A stretch of 64,000 bases of DNA, from positions 1 through 64,000 of the forward strand of contig QEYB01000629.1 of assembly GCA_017562135.1 (NCBI GenBank). Direction: 5' to 3'. This DNA is from Dipylidium caninum (lineage: Eukaryota > Platyhelminthes > Cestoda > Cyclophyllidea > Dipylidiidae). Shown here one piece after another: positions 45,216 through 64,000 of this stretch. How positions within the stretch are numbered: position 1 is the stretch's first letter; each line of letters starts with the position of its first letter. The notes beneath the pieces were generated by a model. The model saw nothing but the letters and a program-made list of their open reading frames with translations, made no database searches and was not told the DNA's origin. The position numbers were made by a program, and so were the translations under genes.

Positions 45216-48200
45216 CGGAACGGGCTCGGACATGACGTCATGACTCACGAGTCGGTTGCCCCAAGTGGGCAGGTCACGAAAAGCATTCCTGCCCCTTAGG
45301 CGGCATCAACGTCTCCCACGACCATGTCGCAATTCGGACATTCAGGCTAAAGACTTGTCGAAATGGCACTCCGCGAGGCGGACTCACCTGCGCACGAGAG
45401 TCGGAAGCTTTGGACCGAGGCAGGGCGGTGAAAAGGTCGTGAATTGCCTGCAAATTGGTATTCTGCTGTGAGGAAACAATGTAGGCGTTGATATCAGGTT
45501 ATAACAACGAACCATCCAGACGGTAGTCGGTCCACGGTTCTTCGGGGCTGCGTGTTAACGGACCTCGTCAAACTCTATGCTTTCTGCTGCGCTCATGATG
45601 AGAACATAGCAATTTGAAGAGGTGACATTTTTCTCCCCCCGACACTAACCGCGGGCCTCGGGTCTCACACACCACAACTGTCAAACTTGTCATGGAATGA
45701 CAACCTTTCTCCGGACGCTACTCAGACAGGCGGGATGGCAGCCTGCCCCAACTCTGTGCCACGTGGGATCGGGAGACGAGATTCCGCAAAACCCCTTCCA
45801 TGCGATTGGCGAGCGTCCCACTCATCTCGGGCACAGCGCAGATCTCGAAAGTTCACTGGTGAAATAGCAACAGGTCATTCGATGATGTCCTCGGTCGGCC
45901 ACTGACCCTGATGTGGCCAACGCCTCCGGCGCTTCGGAGAACAACCGCGGGCCATTTTCCTTCGGGGCCAGCGGGTGCGACATCCTCACAGAGGCGTGCG
46001 CTTCTCAGCCGTGTCACATAGCATTAAAGTGCAGACAAGGACATGGCTCGTGAGGGCTGAAAACTTTAGATTTTTTGGGATTTACTGCAGTTAGCCTACA
46101 CTATCGCTGCTCCGTGCACTCAGGGTGTCAGGCGATGCAACGTAATGGAGAAGATTTTGCACCCTTGCACCAGCCACGGCAACCACGATGACCTCAGCAG
46201 CAGACAGCCTTGACTGGAGTCCCCTCAGCCCCCTCCGGCAACGCGGCGTGCCCACGAGCAGGAAGGACAGTCCCCTCCTCCGGAGAGTGGCCCTTTGGAA
46301 GTCGTAGTGGAAGCAAGATCGGCCATACATTTGGCACAGGCCTTGAAACACTCGCCGTTCTCCTCGCGCCAGTTTTCACCGACGGACTTGACGTAGATGA
46401 GAAGGGGAGGACGAGGATGGTGAATGTAAATGCGGGTTAGTAGAGTCCAGCAGTTGAAATAAGGGAAAGGTGAGTTTACCCGTCTTCCCAGTCTCCGCGT
46501 CGGCGCTCACCGCTTTGTTCGCCTAAGTAGGGCCAACTTCTCCCATCAACGCGGCACACACCAAATTTGCATTGAGGTAGACGCCGCTATAAACGGATTC
46601 TTCGAGCGAGAGAAAAAACTGACGCCTTTTTTCGCGTATTCAACCGACTTAAGTTACGCGCCACGGCAGCAAGCGATGCGGCGGAGGAAGTGTGCGCTTG
46701 ACGACGCAATCAGGGAGCTTGAGTCTGTTGCCAGGGTGACCGCATACTTTCACCCAGCGCCAAAGGCTACTGCATTGTCGAAATTCCGCCTCCCTCCCAG
46801 GCGGTACAGCGCGGTTTAGCGCTGGTTAGGCGCGTTTCATTAGCCATTTTAATTGCCTGTCATTCAGACTGTCGCCCTCGCTCTCCGCCGTGCAATAAAC
46901 CAACACTTTTTCTTTGGCACAGGCCAAGTCAGGCAGCAGCGAGGCCTCGCATCACATCCCTTCAGTGGAACTCTGGCGTCTGTCGTTATGCGCGATGGAA
47001 GAAAATAGTATTTGCGGGGAATTTGGCAAAGATGTGTCGGATGAAGCCCCTGCAAAGGCAAACAATGGGTTGTTTAAAGGCCACCGCCCAAATTTCGTTT
47101 TCGGGTGCCGTGGACAAGAGAGCTGTAACCCGCGGTGACACTGACCCGTTCGCTCGACTGCACACAGTCTGGGATGTAAATTGTCAAATCTGCTGTTGAA
47201 CCAACTTTTCCGGCAGGAAAAGCCGTCTACCTCCGAAACGAGCGGCTGCTGAGCCTCGCTCGGTGGCCGGGGGCAAATGCCTCTCGGAGGCCCGACTCTC
47301 GGCCAAGCGAGAGCCCTCGCCGACTCTCGAGTCCCACGCACCGGGTGCAGTACGTCGAGCTGCGTTGCGAGGAGGTTTCGCATTTCCCCCAACCAAACGA
47401 CCTTAATTTCGTGCTGTGGAAACGACGTATGCGTGTCGAGGCTTTAGTTTGAAATTTCTTCCCTTTTCATGGGCTACATAGGCTTCACGGTAAACAAAGA
47501 AATACTAATTGGCAGTGACGATTGAGAAGAATAAATGAATGAAAAAGGAGATGGTCGCAGTAAATGTCGTAATTTATTTTCGGATTTCCGGTTCTTTGAC
47601 GTCAAGCAGTTTGCGTAATTGGCCATCTCCAACCGAACGCAATAGAATCTCGATGGGAAGAGAACGCGGTGTCTCGGGGTCTGAAAAGAGGGAATAGGAG
47701 GACTTCGGGACACTGTGGAGGCAAATCAAAATAGCTTAAAGGGGAGGACATTAATATCGCAGCAGCAATGAGGCGACACGACTGCATCACCCCTCAGTAA
47801 GCAAGTAACTTAGAGGTAGTTAACTGGTGCGGTACTGCTCTCCATACTGACATTAGGACACAAAGGTGCTGTTGTACCAACTTCCTCTCAGGCAATATTT
47901 TTTTCGTCCGGCAAAGTCCGGGCTGTGTCGACACCCACCACATATAGCCTCACTGGATTAGAAGCCGATTTTCGATATGCTAAATTGTGATTTAGGGGGC
48001 TAAAAGATTTAACAGAAAAAAAAGGAAATGAGAATTTTAACTAGCGTGTTAAATCCGGTATAAAATGCTTATAGATTCCTCGGATTTTAGAAATTTGTAG
48101 TGTTCCTAGACTAAGGTCGAGGCGGTTTCGTTATTAAGGCTTAAATTTAATGTCGACAGACCTAATGTATTGCCGATGTGAAAAGAATTAGTTGGTAATA

Positions 48201-48893
48201 CTCCCATAACATTTGTAATTCCAAAATATTTATCTGTCCTTTGGGTGAGAGGGTAGGAGAAAGAAAAATTAGAGCTTGAAATTAAGATATGCTGCCGTAA
48301 TCCATGGGGAAACAGGAAATTCTGAGTAAGTGCATTGTGAGTGCGTTTTGGATATCAATTATTTCCTACAAACTCTTTAAATAATTGTCCTCACACAGAG
48401 TGGTATCTGAATCTAGTCGAATCAGGCGCAACATAGGTGGTATAAATAATTTATACTACTGTAGTTAGCAACTATGAAGCTAGCAATAACTTTATCTTAT
48501 AGCCAAAAAATTCCACTTTAATTCCTTCTATGTATGTGGCAGTTTGGCAATCCGCAAATACGATATATCAATTTTTTGAAATGTATACACAATATTAACA
48601 GCGAATGTCGATAACTGCTTTACTTTTGGTAATAATTAGGTCAAAGGTTCATATTATTTTGTCGGGCATCTCAGGATATCGCATCTCCCATGATAAATCA
48701 GCCAAACGTAATTTTTTTAATGTGATATAATTACTCAATAAAAATCTTGAGAGTGTTTGCAGGTTTAATTTTTATCTTCTCTTACAGCTATAGATTTAGA
48801 TGTTGATGGGTGTGTTTGACGCTACTGACGACCTTGAATTTACGATTTAATGGACTCGTGTAACAGTGGCATTTTCAAATTTGTCGTGGGAAG

Positions 48894-62571
<13,678 letters not shown>

Positions 62572-64000
62572 GTAGGTCACTTGTGACATCTTTCGCTGCT
62601 TTGGTCTACGTATCGCAGTAGGTAAACGCGTATGAAACCCACTGATCTCCCTTTTCTTCCAGACCTTTTCCTCTTCAATGTTTTCACTTTTTTTTGACCT
62701 GTAAGTTCATTTAAACTCCTTACTCGACAGTGCATTCCCCGCTCAAATGCAGGTTTTCCTTGGCTCTTCCGACATGCATCTCTCGCCTACTTCTACTTCG
62801 TTTATTCGCACATTTGCATTGTACTCCTTCAATTTGAATTATTTTTACAAACCCCACCTTTCGTCGTGTTAATTGAGTGGTGGAGAAGGTGAGCATCTTC
62901 AGTGCTCGTCGAACTCGTCCGGATCTTTAGCCACCTCCCCTTATTCGGACAGAGTGCGGTAAAGGGGGGCAGAAAGAGAAGGCGGTTGGGTGGAAGATTA
63001 GGCTAAACGTAATCACGGCCTGTGTGATTGTGGACTTGGCCGGTACATGCTTTTCAGAAGTACTTTCCTTTCCCTTTTCCTCAGACCTGCTGATACAATC
63101 TTCACACTACATGGAACAAGTCTCGAATATTACTAGTTTTGGTGTTTTTCATTTCCCCCGGTCTGGACCTCCTGCTCTCCGTAGAGCTATTCGAAGCTAT
63201 AAGTCAGTATTTAGTTTAAACAGTAGATGTGAATGCTAATCGGCGGCTTCCCGGGCGCGATAAGTGGGATTTGGCTGTGCCAGAATAAGTCGAGTGTGTT
63301 TTAGACGGCATTTGATTGCCGACACCACTTGGAATTCCTTCAGGTGAATCGTTTTAGCGGGCTCGGGACTGGGAAAGGCTATTAAGGTCAGGCTAAATAA
63401 TTATGCGAGGTAGAAGCCACTTGTCCATACGCCACAGTGACAGGAGGCGGGTTGGATTTTACCTCTATTTCCCGTGTGTGTGTGGGGGGGGGGATCATTT
63501 TGTGAAGTTTCTGTGCTTTCTCGGCTCCTTATTTGAGTGCGCAAAGAAAGGACTCCCAGGCTGGGCCAGTTTCTTGAACGCCCGCCCGCTTATCGGTCCG
63601 ATCTCTCCTCCCCTCGAGCCCCTCTGCGCGTTGTACGTGTACTTCTTCTGACACTTTTGGAGAGGTAGGAACTGGCGGTAGCGATCCCCTCCCCACTGCC
63701 AATTTATTGCACCATTTTGCGGGGGTAATGTTGCAATAAAATTACATTTTAAAGTGCACCAGCTCACAAGCTATTGCATAATTGATGTCTTTGCCTGCCT
63801 ACCTGGCTGGCTGGCTGCTGCCCGGTCTCACTCCTGCTCCCCTCGCCGCCTGCGGGGCAGCCGCTGCCACTGCCACTGCCTCGCGGCGGAGGGCGGCTCC
63901 GTGACGGGAGGCGTCTGGCAGGTGCTCCTGCCACCCGAGCCCGCCTCCACGCCCCTCCACATCGGCCAAGCATTTCCTGCTTCACTCCGGACGGAGACAT
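62572..64000 (+). other. Start of CaMKII intron 11; no exon seen
   Basis: The stretch is non-coding up to the window end. A GT/G run lies near 63475-63492 and a GC-rich patch at about 63800-63960. The expected next CaMKII motif was not found, so the intron is at least 1.4 kb. Confidence 0.6.

Larger units (their letters stand above)
42952..48893. other. Intergenic region between calponin and CaMKII; no clear gene
   Basis: The stretch is GC-rich from about 43.3 to 47.4 kb, then AT-rich up to the CaMKII start. Many short frames overlap on both strands. The only one with coding-like character is the minus-strand frame near 43.3-43.9 kb, listed separately. A C-rich/A-rich CA repeat lies at 43855-43870 and a G run at 45203-45215. 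The last 1.4 kb before the CaMKII ATG is AT-rich with stops in all frames, fitting promoter and 5' leader. Confidence 0.5.

Overview
This window comes from an animal nuclear genome, most likely a parasitic flatworm and probably a tapeworm. That is an inference. It rests on spliceosomal GT-AG introns, a two-copy myophilin-like (calponin family) locus of the kind known from tapeworms, and a kinase gene whose introns are tiny at the 5' end and very large at the 3' end, as described for schistosomes. There are no bacterial operons, CRISPR arrays or recognisable tRNA or rRNA genes.

Region 1 (about 1.1 to 34.0 kb, minus strand) is one large, GC-rich, many-exon gene for an axonemal dynein heavy chain, closest to the inner-arm DNAH12/DNAH7/DNAH3 group and most like DNAH12. 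About 41 coding segments can be ordered: short tail, linker, AAA1 to AAA4, coiled-coil stalk with microtubule-binding domain, AAA5, and the start of the AAA6/C-terminal part. The last C-terminal exons lie beyond the left edge. From about 33.1 kb down to 4.5 kb the frame is open except for three single-base breaks. From 4.36 kb down to 1.1 kb every dynein exon is still recognisable but is broken by many small indels.

Region 2 (34.0 to 40.5 kb) is first AT-rich, then GC-rich, with no convincing gene. It holds a near-perfect 30-bp inverted repeat (37.1 to 37.3 kb) and several simple repeats. Region 3 (40.5 to 43.0 kb) holds two intact, intronless calponin-family genes in head-to-head orientation, about 1.05 kb apart. 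Region 4 (43.0 to 48.9 kb) is mostly empty, with one unidentified reading frame on the minus strand.

Region 5 (48.9 to 62.6 kb, plus strand) is the 5' part of a calcium/calmodulin-dependent protein kinase II gene. Eleven exons encode exactly 300 residues: the whole catalytic domain and the start of the regulatory segment, including Thr286. The rest of the gene lies to the right of the window.

The three loci are not an operon. Dynein (cilium or sperm flagellum motility), calponin (actin and muscle) and CaMKII (calcium signalling) are simply neighbours. No previously undescribed system is evident. The most useful observations are the clustered frame breaks in the dynein 3' exons, the divergent intronless calponin pair, the intron-size and codon-composition gradients in CaMKII, and the inverted repeat.
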